A stretch of DNA of 64,000 nucleotides from an uncultured bacterium (GTDB lineage Bacteria; Cyanobacteriota; Vampirovibrionia; Gastranaerophilales; Gastranaerophilaceae): NCBI GenBank assembly GCA_949298805.1, contig CASFXY010000005.1, forward strand, positions 1 through 64,000, read 5' to 3'. This document shows positions 35,104-43,751 of the stretch, piece by piece; positions within the stretch are counted from its first letter, which is position 1; the number at the start of each line of letters is the position of its first letter. The notes beneath the pieces were generated by a model that worked only from the letters and a program-made list of their open reading frames with translations, ran no database searches and had not been told where the DNA came from. Made by a program: the position numbers and the translations under genes.

Positions 35104-36471
35104 TTATATTGTAATTTCAAATAATTTTCCTTTGTGATTGTCCTGCCCGCCAAGGTTCAAAAGTCCAAGCTTTTCGGTCTGTTTTTGGAGTGATTCCGCA
35201 ACATCGGGTTTAATTCGTGTATCATAAGCCTGATGGAAAGATTCACTTGCTTTTATTAATCCTTTTGAATTTTCTATAAAATATTTCAAAGTTTCTTTAG
35301 GATTTTCAACCCTTTCTGCAAAATAAGCCGGATGGGCAAATGCCATAAATATCCCTTTTTCATCTTTAAATGCTTCTATTACTTCTTCAAAAGTATTTTC
35401 ACTTGGAGCTATAAGTTTACCGTTTTCAAAGTGCGGAGCATATTTTTTGAATATGGCCTGAAAATCCTCTGATTCTCCTATATCCATCGGCAATTTACCC
35501 TTGTCATGCAACATTCCGACCGATGCCCCTTTGGAGTCTTCCATTATTTGTCTGTACAAAGCTTCCGGATCCTGATGAGTATTATGTGCATATTTTGTTA
35601 CGGCATGCTTCGTTTGGACATAATGATAAGCCCTCCAGTGAAGATTCATCATATTTCCGTATTTTTCATATTCATAGTATTTAGAAAACTCCTCAACGGA
35701 AAATTTTGCTAGTGAATTTATATTTTTTGCTTCATTTATAAAATTATTTAACATATTTGATCTTTTTTGATGAATTTTACCTAAAAATTCATTTATTTTA
35801 GGAGAATACGGATTAATACCGTAAACCAAAAGTTCGGATACTTCGCATTCATTACCTGATTTCGGGGCGCTATGGGCAAAACTTACCTCTATTGCCGGTA
35901 CAAAATCAAGATTTTTATATCTTACAGGATTACCGGATATTATCGTCATTGCTTCTTGTAAGCCATTTACGGTATCATGGTCTGTTAGGGCATATATAAA
36001 TTTGTTTTTTGTTTTTGAATAAAGAAAATCCGCATAATCTGTTGCATCATCAAGAAGATTTTTTACTAATCCGACACCGTCAGAATAGTTTGAATGGCTG
36101 TGCAAGTCAGCTCTATACACACCTTTTTTCATATTATCCGCCGTCGCTTCATAACTTGCCTTTTTTAATCTCGGCAGCATTTTTAACAGTTCTTCCCCGC
36201 TCATAATACAGGATAAACGATTGGGATTAACCTGAGTGTCAGAAAGTTTGCCCATTGATGACGCTATGGACTTTGCAAGTTTTGAAACCGGACGACCTTT
36301 AGATGCATAAATTACTCCTAATCCTGCCGCTAGTACTGCCGAAGAATAAGTTATTGCTTTGTGTTCACTATAAAAAATTTCTGCTTTGCTCGGCGGTGCT
36401 ATTACCATGTGTTGCTTCATTGAAATGTTACTTTTACTGTTGTTGTTTAAATTAACTCCTAAGACCTTCAT
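35104..36471 (-). CDS. PHP-domain phosphoesterase-like protein
   Basis: The 455-residue protein contains RADLHSHSNYSDG and ALTDHDTVNG, the first metal-binding motifs of PHP domains, then VPAIEVSFAH, MAFAHPAYFAER and GGQDNHKG near the C-terminus. A short hydrophobic segment (about residues 37-56) precedes the domain. PHP proteins hydrolyse phosphoesters, but the substrate here is unknown. An SD-like GGGT lies upstream. The very A+T-rich region 36472-37006 precedes it. Confidence 0.82.
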   Translation of the reverse strand: MKVLGVNLNNNSKSNISMKQHMVIAPPSKAEIFYSEHKAITYSSAVLAAGLGVIYASKGRPVSKLAKSIASSMGKLSDTQVNPNRLSCIMSGEELLKMLPRLKKASYEATADNMKKGVYRADLHSHSNYSDGVGLVKNLLDDATDYADFLYSKTKNKFIYALTDHDTVNGLQEAMTIISGNPVRYKNLDFVPAIEVSFAHSAPKSGNECEVSELLVYGINPYSPKINEFLGKIHQKRSNMLNNFINEAKNINSLAKFSVEEFSKYYEYEKYGNMMNLHWRAYHYVQTKHAVTKYAHNTHQDPEALYRQIMEDSKGASVGMLHDKGKLPMDIGESEDFQAIFKKYAPHFENGKLIAPSENTFEEVIEAFKDEKGIFMAFAHPAYFAERVENPKETLKYFIENSKGLIKASESFHQAYDTRIKPDVAESLQKQTEKLGLLNLGGQDNHKGKLFEITI

Positions 36472-37006
36472 TTTTTTACCCTAATGCTTATTTCCACACT
36501 CTATTTTATTTAAAACAAATATTTTGTTTTTAGCTATTCTACAACAAGACCTGTTTTGATTATATTTTTTTTCCAACAAAAAAACGCTTAAAATTTTAAT
36601 TAATTTTAATATAAAAAAAATAAAAAATAAAGTTATTTACATAAATTTATATTTAATTTTTTATCCTTTTTAAATTATTTTTTCTTTTTTATTTTTTTTA
36701 CTTAAATTCAAATTTAAAAATTTAAAATAATTTTATAAAAAAATTGCAAAAAAAAATTAAAAAATTTTCATTTTTTTAATTTAATAAAATTCAAGTAAAT
36801 CAAGAATTAACACCAATATTATATTTAAAATTTTTATTAACTTTTTTTAAAAAATTTTCTTTTTAAAAACTTGATGTTAAATTATCAATATAAAATTCAA
36901 AAAAGATAAAAAATTTTAATGAAAATAAAAAAACATTTATATAGAGGATGTCATTAAAAAAAAACTAAACTATATTTAAATCACTTACTTAACAAGGAGG
37001 TTAATT
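36472..37006. other. Extremely A+T-rich intergenic region
   Basis: About 535 bases of almost pure A and T with long homopolymer runs lie between two divergent genes. No gene or RNA is visible. The region must hold the promoters of both neighbours, but consensus elements cannot be distinguished in such sequence. Confidence 0.6.
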
Positions 37007-37555
37007 ATGAAAAAAGACTACGAACAAATTCTCAGCAACTATAACGGCGGTGATTTAGACTTGTCAGGTTGCACAATCAAACATTTGGAACTTGGAAACA
37101 TTGAAGGTAACTTAAACCTTTCAAAATGCGTTATTGACAAATTGACTATCGGCTGGGTTAGCCAAGAAATCAATATGACAGGCGCTGAAATCAAAAATTT
37201 TGCAACTCCTATTGATGCAGACCGCGTTAATATGGCTGGTGCAAAAGTTAAAAAATTGCCTGAACACATTTACACAGGCTGGTTAAACATGGAAAAATCA
37301 ACTGTTGAAAAATTAAACACTGAAATCAGAACTAACGTATTCAACATTTCAGGAACTAAAATTGAACAGTTGCCGAAAAACTTCCACGTAAATACGCTTA
37401 TTGTAGACTCTAAAGTTGCTAAAAACCTTTCATTAACAACTTTAAATCAGTGCAACGAACTTGTTATTGACGGTCGCAGATATTATGAACAAAATGGTTC
37501 TGATTACAATTTCTGCAGCGTAAATTCTGAAAACAAAGAATTTGCTTGCGTATAG
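37007..37555 (+). CDS. Beta-solenoid repeat protein
   Basis: The 182-residue protein has about six units of roughly 20 residues with recurring L(D/N)LSGC, LNLSKC, INMTGAE, VNMAGAK, LNMEKST and FNISGTK turns. This looks like a right-handed solenoid related to pentapeptide or leucine-rich repeats. There is no signal peptide or membrane helix. AAGGAGG lies 8 bases before the ATG, one of the strongest SDs in the window, which suggests high expression. A terminator follows. The function is unknown. Confidence 0.78.
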   Translation: MKKDYEQILSNYNGGDLDLSGCTIKHLELGNIEGNLNLSKCVIDKLTIGWVSQEINMTGAEIKNFATPIDADRVNMAGAKVKKLPEHIYTGWLNMEKSTVEKLNTEIRTNVFNISGTKIEQLPKNFHVNTLIVDSKVAKNLSLTTLNQCNELVIDGRRYYEQNGSDYNFCSVNSENKEFACV

Positions 37556-37585
37556 TTAATAACTTACATTGATATTTATAAAATT

Positions 37586-37620
37586 AAAGACTTTGCATAT
37601 TTTTGCAAGGTCTTTTTTTT
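37586..37620 (+). terminator. Terminator of the solenoid gene
   Basis: AAAGACTTTGCA and TGCAAGGTCTTT form a stem with a T-rich loop, followed by a T run. Confidence 0.85.
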
Positions 37621-37623
37621 AAG

Positions 37624-37815
37624 TTATTTTCTTTTTTTAATATGTTTTTCATACAAATGATACGCCAAAAGATATAAAAACATTGGAATACTTGTTACGC
37701 AGACAACACCCGCCGCTTCAAAAAAATCTTTTGTGTTAGATTGAAGTTTTTTTGTCGTAAAATTTTTACCTTTAAATGTGTTTTTGTGTACTTGATTTAC
37801 GGGATAAATTTTCAT
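37624..37815 (-). CDS. Small single-pass membrane protein with an FKGK motif
   Basis: The 63-residue protein starts MKIYPVNQVHKNTFKGKNF, followed by a polar stretch and one transmembrane helix (about residues 35-57, AAGVVCVTSIPMFLYLLAYH), and ends with KKRK. The FKGK motif near the N-terminus matches the F-x-G pattern of other proteins here. AGAGAG lies before the ATG. The function is unknown. Confidence 0.65.
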   Translation of the reverse strand: MKIYPVNQVHKNTFKGKNFTTKKLQSNTKDFFEAAGVVCVTSIPMFLYLLAYHLYEKHIKKRK

Positions 37816-37902
37816 TTTTTTCTCTCTCTTAAATTACTTATAATATTTATCTGTAAAAAAAACATTACACACACAGGTTATTAAAAGATTATTTTTTGAA
37901 AT

Positions 37903-37931
37903 TTGACAAAATCTGTTTTGATTATTAAAAT
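37903..37931 (+). promoter_or_regulatory. Consensus promoter with a leaderless start
   Basis: TTGACA (37903-37908) and TAAAAT (37926-37931) are separated by 17 bases. The ATG at 37940 lies 8 bases after the -10 element and there is no SD. Confidence 0.7.
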
Positions 37932-37939
37932 TAATTGTA

Positions 37940-38473
37940 ATGAAAAGATTTTTGGTTATTTTATTTTTAACTTTATTAACAGTACTTCCTGCAAATGCTG
38001 AAAAAGTTTTGACAGGCGGAGTTCAATATACAACGGAGGAAGCAAGAGGAGCTCTTTTAAAAGAAGAACTTCCTGAGCCTGACGGGTTAACAATTCTGAC
38101 ACACATTGCCGATGAAAATTACAAAGAAAATCGGACAGCACTTTTAAAAGCAAACATAACTTTAACGGATAGAGTTTTAGCGTTATTTTCAGACAATTCC
38201 TATGCGGTTATGTATAAAGACAACCCTTTAAACGTCTGGTATTATTCAGAAGAAGGAATTCTAACTCATATTGAGGTTAAAGATCGGGCAGAATATCCGT
38301 TTAAGGCTTACAAATACGACACTGAAGGAAAGCTTGTTAATATGAGTCTTAGAGTTTCGAAAGCAGAAACTTTTATATTTAATCCGGCAGGAAAACTTAT
38401 TGCACACTGGGTTAGAGAAAACGGCTATGACGAAAACGGCAAAGTTATTATGAAAAGAAAATACAAAGAATAA
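37940..38473 (+). CDS. Secreted protein of unknown function
   Basis: The 177-residue protein has a clear Sec signal peptide (KRFLVILFLTLLTVLPANA, cleavage after ANA near residue 20). The mature part has beta-rich repeats such as YKYDTEGKLVNMSLRV and ENGYDENGKVIMKRKYKE, reminiscent of YD/MORN-like repeats. A strong promoter ends at its start codon. It is probably exported to the periplasm or surface. The function is unknown. Confidence 0.72.
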   Translation: MKRFLVILFLTLLTVLPANAEKVLTGGVQYTTEEARGALLKEELPEPDGLTILTHIADENYKENRTALLKANITLTDRVLALFSDNSYAVMYKDNPLNVWYYSEEGILTHIEVKDRAEYPFKAYKYDTEGKLVNMSLRVSKAETFIFNPAGKLIAHWVRENGYDENGKVIMKRKYKE

Positions 38474-38519
38474 ATTTTTTATTCACTTATTGAGTTTTAT
38501 ATTTTATAATAATTTTGTT

Positions 38520-39170
38520 ATGGAAAAGGGTGCAATTTTTGATTTAGACGGAACACTTTTATACACGCTTGAAGATTTGAAAGACAGTGTAAATTTTGCA
38601 CTTGAAAAATTCGGATACCCCAAAAGAACTTTAGAAGAAATTCGGGTTTTTGTTGGTAACGGCGTTCGGCTTTTGATGGAACGCGCCTTGCCCGATGGTG
38701 ATAAAAACAAGGATTTTGACAGTTGTTTAAATTGTTTTAAAGAGCATTATGCATTAAACATGTACAATAAAACAAAACCTTTTGACGGGATTTTAGAAAT
38801 GCTTGAAGATTTGAAACTTCGGGGATATAAAATCGGAGTTGTTTCAAACAAATTTGATTTGGCAGTAAAAGAATTGTGCAAAAATTATTTTAACGATAAA
38901 GTTGAACTTGCGATTGGAGAATCGGAAGCTGAAGGGATTAGAAAAAAACCTTACCCTGACAGTGTTTTAAAGGCTATGAAAGTTTTAGATTGTGACAAAA
39001 ATAAAACTTTTTACATAGGAGATTCCGAAGTTGATATCGAAACCGCAAAAAACAGCGGTTTAGATTGTATAAGCGTTGTCTGGGGATATAAAGACGAAAA
39101 ATTCCTCAAAGCCAACGGTGCAAAATTAATAGCTCACAAACCTTCTGATATCCTTGAATTTTTGAAATAA
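38520..39170 (+). CDS. HAD-family phosphatase, phosphoglycolate-phosphatase type
   Basis: The 216-residue protein has the HAD motif I AIFDLDGTLL at the N-terminus, VSNKF (motif II) and GDSEVDIETAKNSG (motif IV). The Gph/PGP group hydrolyses small phosphate esters. The ATG at 38520 is chosen because the protein then begins at motif I; an in-frame ATG at 38490 would add ten residues. TATAAT (38505-38510), with TTCACT 17 bases upstream, ends 9 bases before this ATG and there is no SD, so it may be leaderless. Confidence 0.88.
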   Translation: MEKGAIFDLDGTLLYTLEDLKDSVNFALEKFGYPKRTLEEIRVFVGNGVRLLMERALPDGDKNKDFDSCLNCFKEHYALNMYNKTKPFDGILEMLEDLKLRGYKIGVVSNKFDLAVKELCKNYFNDKVELAIGESEAEGIRKKPYPDSVLKAMKVLDCDKNKTFYIGDSEVDIETAKNSGLDCISVVWGYKDEKFLKANGAKLIAHKPSDILEFLK

Positions 39171-39194
39171 CAAAATCCGACAAGGGCTAAGGAT

Positions 39195-39773
39195 TTAAGC
39201 ATTCAATTTTTGAATAAGCATAAGGATATTTTCACCAAGATTTTTCATATTAGCCATAGCCTCGGCATCTTCGCTGACTTCACCTTTATTGCGCCCAAAA
39301 CCGAAGTTCCAATAGGTAGAACCCGGGATTATCATTTCATTCATAAGCATCATTTCGTGAATGCTTGCCTGAATAAAACTTCCGCCCCCTCTTCTTTCGG
39401 CAATAACGGCAGCCCCGACTTTATGTCTGAATAATTTGCCGTTTGCAGAAGCTACAATTCCCGCTCTGTCAATCAGGGCTTTTAATTCGGGAGTCATATT
39501 GCCGTAATATGAAGGGGTTCCGAAAATTATTGCGTCTGCACTGAACAAGTCCTCTAAAATATCATTCACTATATCATCATTAAAAACACATTTTCTGTTT
39601 GCAGTTTTACCGCAAGCCCAGCAGCCGCGGCAGCCATGAATGTTTTTCCCGCCTACCTGTATAATTTTTGTTTCAACTCCAGCTTCTTTTAAAGGTTCTA
39701 ATGCCGCATTTAGCATTATTTCCGTATTCCCGCCCTCTCTGGGACTTCCGTTTATTGCAACTACTTTAAACAT
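39195..39773 (-). CDS. NADPH-dependent FMN reductase / iron-sulfur flavoprotein
   Basis: The 192-residue flavodoxin-fold protein has AINGSPREGGNTEIML (FMN phosphate loop), a CRGCWACGKT Cys cluster typical of iron-sulfur flavoproteins, and GTPSYYGNMTPELK. It shares one base with the upstream GNAT gene's stop (TAATG), so it is the last gene of a three-gene operon led by the thioesterase. Confidence 0.88.
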   Translation of the reverse strand: MFKVVAINGSPREGGNTEIMLNAALEPLKEAGVETKIIQVGGKNIHGCRGCWACGKTANRKCVFNDDIVNDILEDLFSADAIIFGTPSYYGNMTPELKALIDRAGIVASANGKLFRHKVGAAVIAERRGGGSFIQASIHEMMLMNEMIIPGSTYWNFGFGRNKGEVSEDAEAMANMKNLGENILMLIQKLNA

Positions 39774-40279
39774 TAATCTTCTTCCTCTTTTATTTCATAT
39801 TCCATCAAATAATCATCCATTTGATAACCGTTTCCGATATTTGTAACTAAAGGATGTAATATTTTAAATCCCCATTTTTCATATATTTGAATTGTCTTTA
39901 TGTTTTGCTTGTTAACGGTAAGATGAATTTTATTTAAATCGTTATTTAGAGCAATTTTTTTAATTATTTCAAAAGCTATATGCCCAAAACCTTTATAACG
40001 AGAGTTTTTCGATATATAAATTTTTGATAAAAACAAATAATCTTCCTGCGGCGCTACTCCAAAATATCCTATTTTAACACCGTTTTCCAATATAAAATAA
40101 TATGAATAATTTTCGTGTTCAATTTGTTCATTAATCGCAATTTCAGATTGAAATTTATTAACCATATAATATATCTGACCAAGCGTCAGAAGAGAATCCC
40201 AATACTCAAACCATATTTCTTTTGCAAGTGCTGCAAGCTCTTTTATATCTTTTTTTTCAACTTTTACTATCGTTATCAT
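39773..40279 (-). CDS. GNAT-family N-acetyltransferase
   Basis: The 168-residue protein has the acetyl-CoA-binding loop region YISKNSRYKGFGHIAFEII and KIHLTVNKQNIKTIQIYEKWGF, typical of GNAT enzymes. The substrate is unknown. It is the middle gene of the thioesterase-GNAT-flavoprotein operon, 6 bases after the thioesterase stop. Confidence 0.85.
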   Translation of the reverse strand: MITIVKVEKKDIKELAALAKEIWFEYWDSLLTLGQIYYMVNKFQSEIAINEQIEHENYSYYFILENGVKIGYFGVAPQEDYLFLSKIYISKNSRYKGFGHIAFEIIKKIALNNDLNKIHLTVNKQNIKTIQIYEKWGFKILHPLVTNIGNGYQMDDYLMEYEIKEEED

Positions 40280-40285
40280 TTATTT

Positions 40286-41014
40286 TTAACTCCAAATTAT
40301 ATTAATTAAGCACAATTCTTCACCTGTATCGGCATTTTTCAATATATGCAAAGTATTGGTTTCATTAATTATTTCTACTTGTGACAGAACTTTACTGCCA
40401 TATTTAATCTCTTTTTTAAATATTATATCCATTGTCTTTATACAATGCGAGCTTCTGAAATCAAACCCCAAAGGCTCTAATGCCCAAATTATATAATTGC
40501 AGTTATTTGCATGACAATTAACATCTATATCGTCGTATCTAATCTCAAAAACCGATTCAACATCAATTTTCTGTGGTATTGAAATTTTTTCAAAATCCAA
40601 ATCTTCATTTTGTTTTTGATATGGCGGCATACCGGGGTTAAATTCAAGCGCTTCACCGATATTTGCCATTTTGCCGGTTGCGGTATTCACTAAAGCCCAG
40701 CAGCTGGAAGCTCTTGCAAGTAATTCCTGCCCGTTGCATATTTCAAAATTACGAAATGCAAAAATCTTATTATATCCTCTCGGTTGTGTTTTTAAAGTCA
40801 GATTACAAACCTCTGCGGGATATTTCACAAATTCTATTCTGTATTTAAGTAAAAACCAGGCAAGATTTTTCTTTGTAATAAAAGAATATCCAAACCCTAA
40901 ATTTTCAGCGTTTTTGCTTGCCATATCCTGAAAAAAGTTTAATATTGCCGAAGGCTTTACAGCCTGTTTATAATCCATTTCAGAATATTTAACTTGAATT
41001 CTCTCTTCAAACAT
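40286..41014 (-). CDS. Acyl-ACP thioesterase (FatA/FatB-like)
   Basis: This enzyme releases free fatty acids from acyl carrier protein. The 242-residue double hot-dog protein begins FEERIQVKYSEMDYKQAVKP and has NLAWFLLKYRIEF and DVNCHANNCNYIIW (likely catalytic D/N/H region). No SD is seen; TAAAAT ends 6 bases before the ATG on the minus strand, so the transcript may be leaderless. It heads the operon with GNAT and flavoprotein genes. Confidence 0.86.
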   Translation of the reverse strand: MFEERIQVKYSEMDYKQAVKPSAILNFFQDMASKNAENLGFGYSFITKKNLAWFLLKYRIEFVKYPAEVCNLTLKTQPRGYNKIFAFRNFEICNGQELLARASSCWALVNTATGKMANIGEALEFNPGMPPYQKQNEDLDFEKISIPQKIDVESVFEIRYDDIDVNCHANNCNYIIWALEPLGFDFRSSHCIKTMDIIFKKEIKYGSKVLSQVEIINETNTLHILKNADTGEELCLINIIWS

Positions 41015-41081
41015 GTACTTATTTTATCATAAACCAAAGTTTACAGCTTTTGTTTACAAAAAATTAAAACTTTAAATAAAA

Positions 41082-41705
41082 CTAAATTTTCTCAAAAAAC
41101 TCTTTACCTTTTTTGCAAATCGGACAAACATAAGTATCAGGTTCTTTTGTAATATCGCCTTCATAAATATATCCGCAGATTTTACAGCGGTAAGCAAGTT
41201 TATTTTGAGGTTTTTCTTCCCTGTAAGTCGGGGCATTTTTAGGGCTTAAACCTTTTTTGACGGCATGATAGTATGCATAAGTCATCGGAATATCCTCTTT
41301 AAGCATTTTAGTATCAATTATTTTACCTAAAAATATCGTATGGGTATCGGTTTCCAATTTTCCGATTACCTGACAAACGATGTATCCGATTGTATCTTCA
41401 AGAATCGGAAGCCCGTTAACTATTTTATACTTAAAATTTTGAAATTTATCGACATTTTTTCCGGACTGAAACCCGAAAACAGGAATAACATTTTCATCCG
41501 TATCAACTCCGAGAATTGATAAAGCAAATTTTCCGGACTCATCTATACATTTGTGGGTAAAATTTGAATGATGAACACTTACGGCAATCGTATCATAAGT
41601 AACCTGAATTGCACTATTTACGATACATCCTTCAGGTTTATCCCCGCACACGGACGAAACTACATAAACCCCGTATGACATTTTGCTTAAAATTTGCGTA
41701 TCCAT
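41082..41705 (-). CDS. Flavin reductase-rubredoxin fusion
   Basis: The 207-residue protein has an FMN-binding flavin-reductase domain (about residues 1-150, SVHHSNFTHKCIDESGKFAL) and a C-terminal rubredoxin with CKICGYIYEG and CPICKKG, the four iron ligands. Such proteins, called high-molecular-weight rubredoxins, pass electrons to oxygen- or NO-reducing flavoproteins in anaerobes. The SD is GGGAG. No partner flavodiiron gene is adjacent. Confidence 0.9.
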   Translation of the reverse strand: MDTQILSKMSYGVYVVSSVCGDKPEGCIVNSAIQVTYDTIAVSVHHSNFTHKCIDESGKFALSILGVDTDENVIPVFGFQSGKNVDKFQNFKYKIVNGLPILEDTIGYIVCQVIGKLETDTHTIFLGKIIDTKMLKEDIPMTYAYYHAVKKGLSPKNAPTYREEKPQNKLAYRCKICGYIYEGDITKEPDTYVCPICKKGKEFFEKI

Positions 41706-41852
41706 GTAAAATCTCCCTAAAATATTTTCTGTCTGATTAAATAATACTTTTCTTTTTACAAACTTTCAAATATGTAAATTGCCCGCCAAACCAAATCTTG
41801 ACTGAGAGCTGCTATCAGATGTTAAAATTTTAATAAATTAAAGGAGAAACTT

Positions 41853-42884
41853 ATGAATTTAAGAAGAATTTTAAGCGTAACATTATTATTACTGGCAATA
41901 AATTTATGTACAGGAGGATTTTGTATGTCGAAAGAAGCATTAAATAAAAAAGAAGCAAGCATTGCAAAAATTTCATCTTACACGGCAGCCGGAGATATTA
42001 AAAGCCTTGAAAGAGAGTTAAATACAGGCTTAGACAACGGTTTAACGGTAAATGAAATAAAAGAAATTCTGGTTCAACTTTATGCATACTGCGGCTTTCC
42101 AAGAAGCTTGAACGGGCTTTCAGCCTTTATGAAGGTTACGGAAGAACGCAAAGACAAAAACGACAAAACAGGAGAAGAAGGAAAAGTTTTGCCTTCCGGC
42201 ACAGACAAATTTGCATACGGTGACAAAATTCAAGTTGAATTAACAGGAGATCACGTGACAGGCAAGTTATTTGAATTTGCGCCTGCAATTGATCAGTATT
42301 TAAAGGAACATCTTTTTGCAGACATATTTGCAAGGGGAGTTCTAACCCATAAGGAGAGAGAAATTGCGACTATTTCAGCTCTTGCCTCAATGAAAGGTAC
42401 GGAATCTCAGCTTAATTCTCATATACAAATGGGCAAAAACACAGGGCTTAAAGACGACCAAATCGCTGAAATTCTTGAAATAGCAAGCGCACCGAAAAAT
42501 GAAATGTTTGCAACAGGAGAAGCGAATACGGCTTACGCAAAATATTTTGTCGGGCAAAGCTATCTAAATCCGCTGACAACAGAAGGTGTAAAAATTGCAA
42601 ACGTAACCTTTGAACCCGGATGCCGCAACGACTGGCATATACATCATAAAGGCGGTCAAATTTTAATTGTAGTACAAGGAAGAGGCTACTATCAGGAATG
42701 GGGAAAACCTGCACAAGAACTTAAAGCAGGAGATGTTGTAAACATTAGCCCTGAAGTTAAACACTGGCATGGTGCCGCACCAAATAGCTGGTTTAGTCAT
42801 CTTGCAGTGGAAGTTCCTTCGGAAGGCGGCACGACAGAATGGCTTGAAAAGGTTTCCGATAAAGAATACAATCAGTTAAAATAA
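41853..42884 (+). CDS. Carboxymuconolactone-decarboxylase-like and cupin fusion, secreted
   Basis: The 343-residue protein starts with a hydrophobic export signal (about residues 4-22, ILSVTLLLLAINLC). Two AhpD/CMD-like helical units follow (VNEIKEILVQLYAYCGFPRS and REIATISALAS...HIQMGKNTGL). The C-terminal cupin (about 245-330) has the metal-type motif WHIHHKGGQI and VKHWHGA. The first CMD unit keeps one Cys in YCGF. The SD is AAAGGAG. CMD-cupin fusions are known, but the substrate is not. Confidence 0.82.
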   Translation: MNLRRILSVTLLLLAINLCTGGFCMSKEALNKKEASIAKISSYTAAGDIKSLERELNTGLDNGLTVNEIKEILVQLYAYCGFPRSLNGLSAFMKVTEERKDKNDKTGEEGKVLPSGTDKFAYGDKIQVELTGDHVTGKLFEFAPAIDQYLKEHLFADIFARGVLTHKEREIATISALASMKGTESQLNSHIQMGKNTGLKDDQIAEILEIASAPKNEMFATGEANTAYAKYFVGQSYLNPLTTEGVKIANVTFEPGCRNDWHIHHKGGQILIVVQGRGYYQEWGKPAQELKAGDVVNISPEVKHWHGAAPNSWFSHLAVEVPSEGGTTEWLEKVSDKEYNQLK

Positions 42885-42913
42885 TAGTAAAATCATTTTT
42901 TTATCAAAGAGCT

Positions 42914-42946
42914 GCGCGGATTTGTAAACAAATCCGCGCCTTTATT
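42914..42946. terminator. Terminator between convergent genes
   Basis: GCGCGGATTTG and CAAATCCGCGC form an 11-bp G+C-rich stem with loop TAAA, followed by CTTTATT. It lies between the convergent CMD-cupin and LOG-like genes. Confidence 0.85.
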
Positions 42947-42947
42947 G

Positions 42948-43589
42948 TTATTTCTTCACTATTTCATTAACAATCTCTTGTTTTTCAGACAAAATCTTAA
43001 AAATTTCCTCAGGTTTTTTACTCAAAAGTCCCATATTTGCCATATTTTCGTATTGCTGTTTTAATCCTGCGAAAAACTCCTTTCCGACAAGCACAATCTT
43101 TTTAACCCCGCTTTCTAATGAGTGAACATTAAGCCGAATCAAAGTTGCAGCCTCCTGAAAAGTAGTTGTCCCGCCCGGAAAAATAACAAAATTATCCGCA
43201 ACTTTTGTAAATTTAACTATCCTTTCGGATTCCGAACCCGCTTTTCCGATAAGCAGACAATCCTCAAGGTTTTCATCACCCCAAAGCGGGTTTACAACTA
43301 TACTAAGGTTTTGAACAGGTTTTCCTTTTAAATTCAAAGCCGAACTTTCCCTTGCCGCATTATATGCAGCCCCCATAATTCCTCTTGTGCCGCAGCCTGT
43401 TACAATATTATAACCCTGATTCACCAAATCTTTTGTGGTTTTAGAGCATAAATCCATATATTTCATCAACGGTTCGGTTGTTTTTGAACTCCCAAGCACT
43501 ACTACTGCTTTTGCTCTCATTTCGGGATGTGTATAATATTTGTTTAATAAAGGTACATTCCTCAATGCATCAACTGCCAAATTCTTCAT
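42948..43589 (-). CDS. Rossmann-fold LOG-like protein
   Basis: The 213-residue protein has AVVVLGSSKTTEPLMKY, GCGTRGIMGAAYNAAR and PGGTTTFQEAATLI. These correspond to the GGGxxGxMG and PGGxGTxxE motifs of the LOG/nucleotide 5'-monophosphate phosphoribohydrolase family, with substitutions (T for G in PGGTTT). Cytokinin-type nucleotide hydrolysis is the family's activity, but the changed motif leaves it open. No clear SD is present. Confidence 0.78.
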   Translation of the reverse strand: MKNLAVDALRNVPLLNKYYTHPEMRAKAVVVLGSSKTTEPLMKYMDLCSKTTKDLVNQGYNIVTGCGTRGIMGAAYNAARESSALNLKGKPVQNLSIVVNPLWGDENLEDCLLIGKAGSESERIVKFTKVADNFVIFPGGTTTFQEAATLIRLNVHSLESGVKKIVLVGKEFFAGLKQQYENMANMGLLSKKPEEIFKILSEKQEIVNEIVKK

Positions 43590-43751
43590 AATCTTATTAA
43601 ATCACTCAAACTGTCTGTCTTACAATACAATTTTATTCTAATAAACCTTAAATGTAAACAAATATTAAATTCAATCAAAAAAAATATCAATCTTTATTAA
43701 ATTAAATACTTTATATATACACAGGGGATATTAAATATTTGGGAGTTAAAT

